DNA of 64,000 bases from Bacteroidota bacterium. Lineage in GTDB: Bacteria; Bacteroidota; Bacteroidia; Flavobacteriales_D; Crocinitomicaceae. Position numbers and translations under genes: made by a program. Below the pieces are notes generated by a model, which saw only the letters and a program-made list of their open reading frames with translations, searched no databases and was not told where the DNA came from. Where the stretch lies: NCBI GenBank assembly GCA_024280295.1, contig JAJRQK010000013.1, positions 25,694 to 89,693 of the forward strand, written 5' to 3'. Below are positions 34,297-43,493 of this stretch, in pieces (within the stretch, counting starts at the first letter, position 1; each line of letters starts with the position of its first letter).

Positions 34297-36195
34297 ATGG
34301 ATCTCCGAATAAAAAGCTACCAAGAATACAAAGACAATTATGCCCAAAGTATTGAAAATCCTGAAGAATTTTGGTCAGTAATCGCCAAAAAATTCACTTG
34401 GAAAAAGCAATGGAAGACTACACTAGAATGGAATTTTAATGAGCCAAATATTAAGTGGTTCCAAGAAGGAGAATTAAATATCACCGAAAATTTACTCGAT
34501 CGTCATCTTGAAACAAAAGGAGAGCAAGTTGCATTTTATTGGGAAGCGAATGACCCATCTGAAGTTGGAAAATCAATCACTTATAATGAACTCTATAAAG
34601 AAGTTTGTAAGTTCTCAAATGCGCTTCGTCAATCTGGTGTTAAAAAAGGAGATCGGATTTGCATTTACATGCCAATGGTACTTGAATCAGTTGTTGCCAT
34701 TCTTGCTTGTGCACGAGTTGGTGCAATTCACTCAATTATTTTTGCAGGGTTCTCATCAAATGCACTCGCCGACAGAATAAATGATGCCCAAGCGAAACTC
34801 GTGATTACTTCAGATGGCTTAAATCGCGGAACCAAGCAAGTAGATTTAAAATCTATGGTCGATGTAGCTGTTAATTCATGCTCATGCATCGAAAAAATTA
34901 TCGTCTTAAATTGTATCAATTCTAATCCACCAATGCAGGAAGGAAGAGATGTTTGGTACAATGATATCATCAAAGGGCAGTCAACAACCTGTCAACCAGA
35001 AATAATGAACTCAGAGGACATGTTGTTCATCCTCTATACTTCTGGATCTACAGGAAAACCTAAAGGGGTTGTTCACACATGTGGTGGCTACATGGTTTAT
35101 ACTGCTTATTCTTTTCAGAATGTTTTTCAATATGAAGAAGGAGATGTCTTCTGGTGTACCGCCGATATTGGTTGGATTACCGGTCATTCATACATCGTTT
35201 ATGGCCCATTATTAGCAGGAGCAACATCAGTTATTTTTGAAGGAGTCCCAACTTATCCGGATGCGGGTCGTTTTTGGCAAGTTTGCGAAAAATATAACGT
35301 AAATCAGTTCTACACTGCACCAACAGCAATTCGCTCTTTGATGGCATTTGGCTTAGACGTAGTTAATAAATACGACTTATCTGCGCTCAAAGTAATTGGA
35401 TCAGTTGGTGAACCAATCAACGAAGAAGCTTGGAATTGGTATTTCGAGAACATTGGGAAAAAGAATTGCCCTGTTGTAGATACTTGGTGGCAAACTGAAA
35501 CTGGAGGTATCATGCTTTCTGGTTTAGGGAAATTATCTCCGATGAAGCCAACGCATGCTGGCTATCCTCTCCCTGGAATCCAAATGGTTTTACTTGATGG
35601 AGATGGCACCGAAATTATCGAGAATCAACAAGAAGGCTACTTGTGCATCAAGTTCCCTTGGCCGTCAATGCTAAGAACCACTTACGGCGATCACGACCGC
35701 TGCAAAAATGTGTATTTCTCAAATTACGATGGATATTATTTCACTGGTGATGGTGCGAAGCGTGATGAAAACGGCATGTATCGTATAATTGGTCGTGTGG
35801 ATGATGTTATTAATGTCTCTGGCCATCGTTTTGGAACAGCTGAAATCGAAGATGCAATTAACACCAATAAATTTGCGCTTGAATCTGCGGTTGTTGGATA
35901 TCCCCATGACATTAAAGGTCAAGGAATCTATGCCTATGTTGTTGTAGATGGGACCAATTCTGCGGAGCAATCACAAATAATATCTTCGCTCACAGAATCA
36001 GTATCAGAGGGGATTGGTAAGATCGCAAAGCCTGATAAAATTCAATTAGTAACTGGACTTCCGAAAACAAGGTCAGGGAAAATTATGAGACGGATTTTGC
36101 GCAAAATAGCGGAAGGAGAAAAATCAAATTTTGGCGATACATCTACCCTACTTGACCCAACACTGGTGGAAGATATTGTATCAAATTCACTCTAA
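34297..36195 (+). CDS. acs: Acetyl-CoA synthetase
   Basis: 632 aa from the ATG at 34297; an upstream in-frame extension would run back into the cyclase gene and lacks family similarity. It activates acetate to acetyl-CoA with ATP. AMP-binding motif YTSGSTGKPKGVVHTCGG, CTADIGWITGHSYIVYGPL, WWQTETGGIM and the C-terminal TRSGKIMRRILRKIA. Lys595 in SGKIMRR is the residue acetylated by Pat-type enzymes in other bacteria. Convergent with the MFS gene. Confidence 0.97.
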   Translation: MDLRIKSYQEYKDNYAQSIENPEEFWSVIAKKFTWKKQWKTTLEWNFNEPNIKWFQEGELNITENLLDRHLETKGEQVAFYWEANDPSEVGKSITYNELYKEVCKFSNALRQSGVKKGDRICIYMPMVLESVVAILACARVGAIHSIIFAGFSSNALADRINDAQAKLVITSDGLNRGTKQVDLKSMVDVAVNSCSCIEKIIVLNCINSNPPMQEGRDVWYNDIIKGQSTTCQPEIMNSEDMLFILYTSGSTGKPKGVVHTCGGYMVYTAYSFQNVFQYEEGDVFWCTADIGWITGHSYIVYGPLLAGATSVIFEGVPTYPDAGRFWQVCEKYNVNQFYTAPTAIRSLMAFGLDVVNKYDLSALKVIGSVGEPINEEAWNWYFENIGKKNCPVVDTWWQTETGGIMLSGLGKLSPMKPTHAGYPLPGIQMVLLDGDGTEIIENQQEGYLCIKFPWPSMLRTTYGDHDRCKNVYFSNYDGYYFTGDGAKRDENGMYRIIGRVDDVINVSGHRFGTAEIEDAINTNKFALESAVVGYPHDIKGQGIYAYVVVDGTNSAEQSQIISSLTESVSEGIGKIAKPDKIQLVTGLPKTRSGKIMRRILRKIAEGEKSNFGDTSTLLDPTLVEDIVSNSL

Positions 36196-36205
36196 AATAC
36201 TTTTA

Positions 36206-37423
36206 CTATCGTTCTGATGAATGCCTCTTCATCGCAATTCGAAATAGAACTATCGCGATGACAACGAAAATTGAGGCGGCAAAATAAGGCGAACCAAAGA
36301 TTTTTTGATCTTCAGGAAGATTTACCGTTGTATAGGTAAATAGTCCCATCATAAGAAGGGGACCAATTATCTCAGCAAGACTTATGAGACTTGTGATTGT
36401 GCCTTGAAGTTCTCCTTGTTCATCATCCTTCGTATTATTTGCCATGATTGCTTTTACAGCTGGCCCTGCTAATCCAGTAAATGCGTAGGGTATCATTAAC
36501 GCGTAAAGCATCCAACCACTTGAAGAAAATCCGATTCCTAGAAGGGCAAAAAAGAAAACAAAAAGACCGATTTGCGCTGTACGTCTATCCCCTATTACTT
36601 TCGAGAATCTACCTGCTAATGCACCTTGAACTATTGCTATACAAATTCCTACTACTGCAAGAGATATTCCGACATCGCGAGGTGTCCATCCAAATTTACC
36701 TTCAGTCAAATAATTCCAAGAACTATGAATCGCCATTCCAGCAAGGTAGTACATGAAAATCACTACAAATAAGAGTGCCAATCCTTTATACTTTTTGATC
36801 TGTGAGAATGCTCCAATTGGATTAGATCTTATAAAAGAAAATGCTCTTCGCTTATCTAATGGTAAGGATTCCTTTAAAACTAAAGAGCCATAAATTAAAT
36901 TCATCAAGGAGAAAATAGCTGCTGCAAGAAAAGGAATTCGCAAACCAAATTCAGCCAAGTATCCACCAAGAGCAGGTCCCAGTACAAATCCAATTCCAAA
37001 TCCAGCACCAATGAATCCAAAGTTTTTAGTCCTATTTTCTGGAGTTGAAACATCTGAAATATATGCTGATGCTGTGGTAAAACTCGCGCCAAACATTCCT
37101 GCAATACATCTACCTATGATGAGCCAAAATAGCGTCGGTGCGAAAAACATAAATAAGTAATCTATTCCTAAACCGAAAAGTGATAATAGAAGAACTGGTC
37201 GCCTTCCGTAACGATCACTTAGTCCTCCCATAATCGGGGCAAACAAAAATTGCATGACCGCATAACTCACTAAGACAGGACCGTAATACGCAGATGATTG
37301 TTCAACAGTGACATTTGCTGTTTCTGCTACTAAGTATGGAAGAGAAGGAATTATAATCCCTAAGCCTGTTGCGTCAATCACAATCGTGATAAAAATAAAC
37401 AACATGGCATTCTTTGAATTCAT
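36206..37423 (-). CDS. MFS transporter, TCR/Tet-like efflux
   Basis: 405 aa with 12 membrane helices. TGLGIIIPSLPYLV in helix 1, GGLSDRYGRRPVLLLSL (the MFS A-motif between helices 2 and 3), and GRCIAGMFGASFTTASAYISDV match the TetA/TCR drug-proton antiporter group. Many chromosomal members export unknown compounds, so tetracycline resistance should not be assumed. No adjacent tetR-type gene is visible. Confidence 0.9.
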   Translation of the reverse strand: MNSKNAMLFIFITIVIDATGLGIIIPSLPYLVAETANVTVEQSSAYYGPVLVSYAVMQFLFAPIMGGLSDRYGRRPVLLLSLFGLGIDYLFMFFAPTLFWLIIGRCIAGMFGASFTTASAYISDVSTPENRTKNFGFIGAGFGIGFVLGPALGGYLAEFGLRIPFLAAAIFSLMNLIYGSLVLKESLPLDKRRAFSFIRSNPIGAFSQIKKYKGLALLFVVIFMYYLAGMAIHSSWNYLTEGKFGWTPRDVGISLAVVGICIAIVQGALAGRFSKVIGDRRTAQIGLFVFFFALLGIGFSSSGWMLYALMIPYAFTGLAGPAVKAIMANNTKDDEQGELQGTITSLISLAEIIGPLLMMGLFTYTTVNLPEDQKIFGSPYFAASIFVVIAIVLFRIAMKRHSSER

Positions 37424-37557
37424 GTCGCAAATATAATCGATTATTTAGCAAGCAAACACAATCACTGCCTTTCGATATTCATTAAAGGGGTAGAGTCAAT
37501 TAGTGTTCAATAAGATTAATCATAAATGCAGAAGTTAATCAACGCTGAACTCAAAGT

Positions 37558-38523
37558 TTACTCCTTCCGAAATAATCCTTCAATTTTCCGTCCTTTTGAA
37601 GTTGGCATATCGAATTTCAACAAGTCAGCAACTAAAACGCTAATGTCGAGCTGCTCATATTCTTCTGTTATGACTTTATCTTGATAAAAATCTGGACCAA
37701 GAGCTAGCATATAAATATCGCGACAACCTGCGCACCCATCGCCATGTTCTTTGTATCCCGTTCTGCGGCCATCTAAATGACGGCCATGATCATTGGTTAT
37801 TATTAATGTTGTATTGCCCATATAATGCTCATTCGTTTGCAGGTAATTCCACAATTTGAAAGCATAATCATCCGTATTTCTAATCGCCTGGAGATATTTC
37901 TCCCAACTACCTCCGTGAGCCTGTGTATCGACCTCAAGAAGATTGATTAACATTAGGTTTGGCTGCTCATTATTAAGAACGTCCATCACTTTCACCCATG
38001 TCGTGATATCACCAGCATAATCTGCACCATTTCCTTGAGGACCACAGTAATCTGATGGCATAAAGCAATTAGCCCACCCTTTTTTCTGAGCATTAGATAA
38101 AACATTCAACTTCCCTTTACTAGCAACAATCCAAGCTTTGTCTTTTGATTTCTTTGATTCCTTGAGGTAGTATTGAAATATTGAAGGATACTTTGGAAGT
38201 TCTGTACCGTCATTCTTTATTCGTTGGTAAGTTCCAGTTGTTATGGCAGCATGACCTGAGTTTGTTGTTGTTACTCCATTATTCTTGAAGTTAGTAAATA
38301 AAACCCCTTGCGGCTTTAAATCATTCTTCAAGTGAGGTATAAATTGTCCTGACGGATCACTAAAAGTTTCAGTCATTCTTGGACCATCAATGATTAAGAT
38401 AATCACATTCTGAGTTGTCTGAGGTTCAGGTAAAACATCCTTTAAGATCCTTTTTCCGCTAGGGACAAAAGAAAGTGAAAGTAAGCCTGCAATTGCTACT
38501 GAAAATATTAATAATCGCTTCAT
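37558..38523 (-). CDS. Exported alkaline phosphatase-superfamily phosphodiesterase
   Basis: 321 aa with an N-terminal signal segment (about residues 1-20). Metal and catalytic features of the type I phosphodiesterase/nucleotide pyrophosphatase fold: IILIIDGPRM (Asp46), the VTTTNSGHAAITTG nucleophile region (Thr cluster at 85-87), EVDTQAHGG, TNDHGRHLDG and EHGDGCAGC. The substrate is unknown. It begins 3 nt after menB on the same strand, so it is co-transcribed with it; a functional link with menaquinone is not obvious. Confidence 0.85.
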   Translation of the reverse strand: MKRLLIFSVAIAGLLSLSFVPSGKRILKDVLPEPQTTQNVIILIIDGPRMTETFSDPSGQFIPHLKNDLKPQGVLFTNFKNNGVTTTNSGHAAITTGTYQRIKNDGTELPKYPSIFQYYLKESKKSKDKAWIVASKGKLNVLSNAQKKGWANCFMPSDYCGPQGNGADYAGDITTWVKVMDVLNNEQPNLMLINLLEVDTQAHGGSWEKYLQAIRNTDDYAFKLWNYLQTNEHYMGNTTLIITNDHGRHLDGRRTGYKEHGDGCAGCRDIYMLALGPDFYQDKVITEEYEQLDISVLVADLLKFDMPTSKGRKIEGLFRKE

Positions 38524-38526
38524 ATA

Positions 38527-39369
38527 CTATGGGAATTTGGGAAATTTATCGAATTTTGGTTTACGTTTTTCAAGGAATGCATCTCTTCCTTCAGATGCTT
38601 CTTCAGTACCGTAAGCTAATCTAGTTGCTTCACCTGCAAAGATTTGTTGTCCAACCAAACCATCATCGATAAGATTGAACGCAAATTTAAGCATTTTAAT
38701 CGCCGTTGGACTTTTTGCGAGGATTCGTTGCCCCCACTCATAACCAACTTGATCTAGCTGTTCGTGAGGTACAACTGCATTTATCATGCCCATTTCGTAA
38801 GCTTCTTGTGCCGAGTATTCTAATTCGAGAAAGAAAACTTCCCGCGCTCTTTTCTGACCAATTTGTCGAGCAAGATATGCAGAACCAAATCCAGCGTCAA
38901 AGCTTGCAACGTTTGCATCAGATTGCATAAATTTTGCATGCTCTTTACTTGCAATAGTAAGATCACAGATAACATGTAGACTATGTCCACCACCAACTGC
39001 CCAACCAGGAACGAGTGCAATGACAACTTTATTCATAAATCGAATCAAGCGCTGAACTTCTAGGATATTTAGCCGATGGATTCCATCTTCTCCCCTGTAT
39101 CCACTTTTATCACGGACGCGTTGATCTCCACCTGAGCAAAATGCCCAACCTCCATCTTTCGGTGATGGCCCCTCTCCAGTGAGTAATATCACTCCGACTT
39201 CTTGATCTTCACGGGCAATAGTTAACGCTTCATACAGTTCAAAAACAGTCTTAGGTCTAAAAGCATTTCTTACCTCTGGTCGATTAAATGCAATTCGAGC
39301 CACTCCATTTGACTTTTTAAAAGTAATGTCCTCGTATTCTTTAACTGTTTTCCAATCGGGTGTACTCAT
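38527..39369 (-). CDS. menB: 1,4-dihydroxy-2-naphthoyl-CoA synthase
   Basis: 280-aa crotonase-fold enzyme that closes the naphthoquinone ring of menaquinone. VARIAFNRPEVRNAFRP, WAFCSGGDQRVRDKSGY, VPGWAVGGGHSLHVICD and SFDAGFGSAYLARQIGQKRARE are specific to MenB rather than to fatty-acid enoyl-CoA hydratases. No other men genes are in the window. Confidence 0.97.
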   Translation of the reverse strand: MSTPDWKTVKEYEDITFKKSNGVARIAFNRPEVRNAFRPKTVFELYEALTIAREDQEVGVILLTGEGPSPKDGGWAFCSGGDQRVRDKSGYRGEDGIHRLNILEVQRLIRFMNKVVIALVPGWAVGGGHSLHVICDLTIASKEHAKFMQSDANVASFDAGFGSAYLARQIGQKRAREVFFLELEYSAQEAYEMGMINAVVPHEQLDQVGYEWGQRILAKSPTAIKMLKFAFNLIDDGLVGQQIFAGEATRLAYGTEEASEGRDAFLEKRKPKFDKFPKFP

Positions 39370-39416
39370 TCTTAGATTTTAGATGGCTAAAAATACGAAT
39401 ATTTCAGTCTTTACAT

Positions 39417-40013
39417 CTATTCTTCCGAGACAGAAAATTGAGTTGACTCATTATTTTTGTTCTTGTAGAAAATTATCAGATTTCGATAGAATTCCACATT
39501 TTCGGAACTTGGGTCGGAAACCTCAAGACGATAGCTTTTTCCGTAAACATCAGGTTGATAGAAATAACTAAGTTCAGCAGTATGGTAATTAATTTCTAGT
39601 TTATGCATTAACCAATTTTCATCAATATTTTCATCTGAATCATTAAAGTAGTTATACATCGCCGTACACTCATAAGAGCTGCTGATTAGATTTCGTATGT
39701 TGTGTAACGCCATACCAAATTTAATGGTGATAGTTTCTTTATAAGTGATCGAATCTTCTTGGTAGTCCTGCTCATTCCATATTCTGGTTGCAACTAATTC
39801 TTCTGCGGAAACACTACCGCTAAATTTCAAATCCATAAACTCATCATACGAATAAAAAAAACTCAAATTATAGGGGTAATCACACGCTTCAGGGTTGACA
39901 TATCGAAGAAAAAGTAAGTGCTCATTTTCGAACTTGATAGTATCCTGTGCGTTAGTTGTGCTTGATAAAAAGCACGCCATAAAGATTGTAAATTGTATAA
40001 TAATGATTTTCAT
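39417..40013 (-). CDS. Secreted protein, unknown function
   Basis: 198 aa with a signal peptide (about residues 1-22, cleavage NAQ). The mature part has paired cysteines (EACDYPYNLSFFY and YECTAMYNYF) and an acidic NDSDENIDENW region. No family recognised. It stands 47 nt upstream of menB and 45 nt downstream of the TonB-like gene. Confidence 0.65.
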   Translation of the reverse strand: MKIIIIQFTIFMACFLSSTTNAQDTIKFENEHLLFLRYVNPEACDYPYNLSFFYSYDEFMDLKFSGSVSAEELVATRIWNEQDYQEDSITYKETITIKFGMALHNIRNLISSSYECTAMYNYFNDSDENIDENWLMHKLEINYHTAELSYFYQPDVYGKSYRLEVSDPSSENVEFYRNLIIFYKNKNNESTQFSVSEE

Positions 40014-40058
40014 TGTGGTAGATGTTATAGAATGACGACCACGTGATCAGACATCCAA

Positions 40059-40853
40059 TTATTGGGATAGAAACTTATACGAAATCCAACCTGTTTGCGA
40101 ACTTGCGGCATCATTCACATAATTAAACCTCGAAATTTTCGCATACTCCTTCGCTTGAGCGATCATACATGAATTTGCACCAGAACTTTTCGCAGGATCA
40201 TAAGTAGCAGATGTGACAGATCCACTTTGGCTTACTTTTACGATAATTGTCACAGTTCCACTGGATCCAGTTGGACAAGTATATCCTGGGTTTCTGACAT
40301 ACCAGTTATTATTCTGATGAGCAGTATGTTGTGGAACCGAGTAATCAACCATTACAGATCCAGCATACTTAGTTTCTCCAGAATTTCGCAAGTTTGTGTT
40401 CGTATTATTTTGATTCTTTCGGGCTTGCTCCAATCGTGCTTGACGCTGGATTAGTTCTGCTCGAATTGCATCTCGCGCTTCTCTTCCACCAGTTTCGTCC
40501 TTCATTTGTTGCTCCAAATCATAAACGGCCTTTTCGGCTGCTTTAATTGATTGAGGAGACACTTGATTTTCATAATAATTATCATACGACTCTTCTCGTT
40601 GATCACTGGCATCTCGTGCCATATTCTTTACATCCTCCATTCTGAAATCAGCAGGTAACATTATATTCTCAGGCTGAAGCATAATTTCATCCTTAGGGAC
40701 ATCTACATGTGTTCCTTTGTGAAAAACCTCATATTCGATTCCAGCTTTAGGAAAAGAATCTAAGATCAAGTAAACATATACACCCATCAGAATCGCCAAC
40801 GTAATGATGATTCCAAATTTGTACTTATCTAATGCATCAAATAGACTATTCAC
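40059..40853 (-). CDS. TonB-like periplasmic protein with single membrane helix
   Basis: 264 aa, GTG start. One helix (about residues 13-31) is followed by a Pro-poor, charged linker with a helical segment (about 95-150: EKAVYDLEQQMKDETGGREA, IRAELIQRQARLEQARK) and a C-terminal domain, GTVTIIVKVSQSGSVTSATYD and SCMIAQAKEYAKISRFNY, resembling the TonB/TolA C-terminal fold. It might couple an ExbB/D- or Tol-like motor to an outer-membrane partner; those are not nearby. The start overlaps the WG-repeat gene stop by 8 nt (GTGAATAG), so the two are translationally coupled. Confidence 0.75.
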   Translation of the reverse strand: MNSLFDALDKYKFGIIITLAILMGVYVYLILDSFPKAGIEYEVFHKGTHVDVPKDEIMLQPENIMLPADFRMEDVKNMARDASDQREESYDNYYENQVSPQSIKAAEKAVYDLEQQMKDETGGREARDAIRAELIQRQARLEQARKNQNNTNTNLRNSGETKYAGSVMVDYSVPQHTAHQNNNWYVRNPGYTCPTGSSGTVTIIVKVSQSGSVTSATYDPAKSSGANSCMIAQAKEYAKISRFNYVNDAASSQTGWISYKFLSQ

Positions 40854-42966
40854 TTTCCTCTATTTTAGTTACAACTACTCTTCCAGTAGAAATATCGTAA
40901 TAAGCTAATTCCCCAGGTTTACTTAAAAATAAGAAATCTTCACCAAACGTACCTATTGAATCGTAGCCAATTGTTGTTAAAGCTGCTCCATCTTTGTACA
41001 AACCAACAACGTTTCCTTTGCGGACAATGAACATATCATCAGCAATTAGTTCAATATTATCATAGGTAAATGGAACTACAATATCACCTGACAAATCCAT
41101 AACACCTGAACCTTCATTACTCGTAGCAAAGACGTAAGTATCATTTGCCACAAATAAATTAGAATACTCAGCTGATATTAATGTTTTTCCCGACCTATTC
41201 AATACCCCCCACATTCCCTCTTTTTCAAAAGGAATAACCGTTTCTCCAATTCCTATATTATCGAACTTAAATGATAAGACTGTATTCCCTTTGATATCAA
41301 TTCGCCCGTATTTCTCATCCTTCACAGCAACTGCTTCACCATTAAGGAATTCACCCTTTAGTGCAAAATTCGGATACACTTCAAAATCATCTTGTATAAC
41401 AATTTCGCCACGTTTATTTAGGTAAACAACTTCATCATCGATTACAGCAATCGCCACCCCCTCTTTAAGACGACCAATTTCATCAAAATCTGCCTCTACG
41501 ACCACTTTTGTCAATCGATCCATCAAGCCCATAAAACCATCCTTGGTAAAAACAAATAATGAGTCCGAGAAAACATCTATCTCGGCGTATGCAGGCTGGG
41601 CAACATATACATCATAGATATCGATATAAGCCTGGAATCCATTAATTTTCACTTTGGCAATTCCATTGGAGAAATCAAAGGCATCATCATATTTTTCTGG
41701 AATTCTAGATCGACCTATAGCATCGTAATAGCCATATTTACCATTTTTACTGCCGTAGATCAATCCATCTGAAATCATTCCCAGATCTTCAAATTCGCAC
41801 GCTAAAACCAAGTTACCATTTCGATGCATCACCCCCATTTGATCACCTATTTCAACTAGCGATAAGCCATCCACAAAATCAGAAATAGCATCATATTTAA
41901 AAGGAATATGCACTTTCCCTTCAAAATCAATAACCCCATACTTCCCATCTTTGAGCGCGACAGCCAATCCTTCGTTAAATGGAGTTACCTCCAGGTAATC
42001 TGCATCAATGATTTGATTTCCATATAAATCGATAAAGCCAAATCGATTGTTAATAATAGTTGGGAAAATATGCGAATTAGAAAACTCAATCTCCCGATCT
42101 AAACTAGACATAAAAGGATATGCGGGATAAGTAGTTTTAAATTGATTTAATATGGAATCGCTGTAGTTTGAAATATACGCTTGATACAGTTGTCTCCATG
42201 CAGAATCCACATAGTGATTCTCTGGGTAAGTCTGGATAAAAATATCAAATGCTTCAACGGTATTTGGTTTGGTCACGATTGAGAAAATTTCCTGTTCAGC
42301 GTAAGGAATCATCGGACTTAAAGGATTCAGCTGAATAAATTCAATAAATGAGGCAAGTGAACCGTCTCCAGTCATTTCAAAAAACTGAGAATCGAAATAA
42401 TTATCTTGTGCAATTTCGGCGTACAAACTTGTTGGGTAGATTAACAAAAAATCATTGTAAGCTTCGGCTGTATTAGCATTTACTGCTTGGAAAAAAGCCA
42501 TGGAATCTCGCGTTGCGATAACCTCCTGCTGCTGCAATGCTCTAGGGTATAATTTAATGAATGTGGTATAACCTTCAATCGAATGTATGGATTTTGCTTC
42601 TTGATAGTAAAGATCTTCAATTAAACGTCTCTGTGCTAGAATACCATCAACCGTCCAACCATAATTAACCCATTTCAGTCGTTTACGAGCCTTAGTCGTA
42701 GCATACGTTTGTTCAGAAAGTTCTAGATAGACATAAGCCGAATCTTTTGAATAGAAAGGAGTATTTGGCAGAGAATAAATCTTTGACAGTCCATACGCCG
42801 CAACCGAAGTATTGTATTTGAGTCCACCAGTAAATTTCTTTTTCGCTTTGAAATAATCGTGTATTTCCAAGGCTTCGAACCCTTTCTTAATCTTACCAGC
42901 ATTAGCAGGAATACTCACAAAAATGAGTGAGAAAAAGAAACAGATATGGAATACCTTAAAATTCAT
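40846..42966 (-). CDS. WG-repeat protein with N-terminal helical repeats
   Basis: 706 aa with a signal peptide (about residues 1-23). Residues about 25-280 form helical TPR-like repeats (SKIYSLPNTPFYSKDSAYV, AYNDFLLIYPTSLYAEIAQ). Residues about 300-690 hold ten or more WG repeats of about 40 residues, each around a GKYGVID or GLMDR core, for example FGFIDLYGNQIIDADY, GKYGVIDFEGKVHIPFKYD and KYGRIDIKGNTVLSFKFD. WG proteins are abundant and unexplained in Bacteroidota. Overlaps the TonB-like gene downstream. Confidence 0.9.
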   Translation of the reverse strand: MNFKVFHICFFFSLIFVSIPANAGKIKKGFEALEIHDYFKAKKKFTGGLKYNTSVAAYGLSKIYSLPNTPFYSKDSAYVYLELSEQTYATTKARKRLKWVNYGWTVDGILAQRRLIEDLYYQEAKSIHSIEGYTTFIKLYPRALQQQEVIATRDSMAFFQAVNANTAEAYNDFLLIYPTSLYAEIAQDNYFDSQFFEMTGDGSLASFIEFIQLNPLSPMIPYAEQEIFSIVTKPNTVEAFDIFIQTYPENHYVDSAWRQLYQAYISNYSDSILNQFKTTYPAYPFMSSLDREIEFSNSHIFPTIINNRFGFIDLYGNQIIDADYLEVTPFNEGLAVALKDGKYGVIDFEGKVHIPFKYDAISDFVDGLSLVEIGDQMGVMHRNGNLVLACEFEDLGMISDGLIYGSKNGKYGYYDAIGRSRIPEKYDDAFDFSNGIAKVKINGFQAYIDIYDVYVAQPAYAEIDVFSDSLFVFTKDGFMGLMDRLTKVVVEADFDEIGRLKEGVAIAVIDDEVVYLNKRGEIVIQDDFEVYPNFALKGEFLNGEAVAVKDEKYGRIDIKGNTVLSFKFDNIGIGETVIPFEKEGMWGVLNRSGKTLISAEYSNLFVANDTYVFATSNEGSGVMDLSGDIVVPFTYDNIELIADDMFIVRKGNVVGLYKDGAALTTIGYDSIGTFGEDFLFLSKPGELAYYDISTGRVVVTKIEESE

Positions 42967-43012
42967 ATAGTAAAGATACTTCTTGAAGTAGATGTGGCAA
43001 AGATTGAGCCAT

Positions 43013-43048
43013 AAAAAAACCTCGCATTCTATTAAAAGAAGCGAGGTT
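43013..43048 (-). terminator. Terminator of rpmE
   Basis: On the minus strand, AACCTCGC pairs with GCGAGGTT across a 15-nt loop and is followed by seven T. It lies 23 nt after the rpmE stop. Confidence 0.85.
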
Positions 43049-43070
43049 AATATCTTGTTGGCTCAACTTA

Positions 43071-43328
43071 CTATTTCTTTTTACGAGATCCGTAACGAGA
43101 GTTGAATTTATCAATTCGACCTGCAGTATCCACAAACTGAGTAATTCCAGTAAAAAATGGATGTGATTTGTGAGAAATATCTAATTTGATAAGCGGGTAC
43201 TCGTTTCCGTCTTCCCATTTTACCGTTTCACTTGTCGCAGCACATGAGTTACAAACAAAGCTGTACTCGTTTGACATGTCTTTAAAAACAACTGGTCTAT
43301 AATCTTCTGGATGTATGTCTTTTCTCAT
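43071..43328 (-). CDS. rpmE: 50S ribosomal protein L31, type B
   Basis: 85 aa, the longer type B form (rpmE2/ykgM class), starting [17 protein letters not shown]. The central [14 protein letters not shown] keeps one CxxC, and [20 protein letters not shown] is the type B signature. Bacteroidota often carry only this form. A TATCTTTG -7 box (43366-43373, minus strand) and a terminator show a single-gene unit. Confidence 0.97.
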   Translation of the reverse strand: MRKDIHPEDYRPVVFKDMSNEYSFVCNSCAATSETVKWEDGNEYPLIKLDISHKSHPFFTGITQFVDTAGRIDKFNSRYGSRKKK

Positions 43329-43365
43329 TCTGTATTGTATATATAAATCACCTCTAACAGGGACG

Positions 43366-43373
43366 CAAAGATA
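43366..43373 (-). promoter_or_regulatory. Bacteroidota -7 box of rpmE
   Basis: On the minus strand the octamer TATCTTTG is an exact TAnnTTTG match, 37 nt upstream of the rpmE start. Confidence 0.6.
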
Positions 43374-43493
43374 AACAAACTTTTTTAATTATAAAACATA
43401 GTTCGAATAACTTTTACGAAATTATCCCAAATTCAAAATAATCCAATAGAAATTGCGTTAACTTTGACAACAACACTTAATGAAATTGGCATA

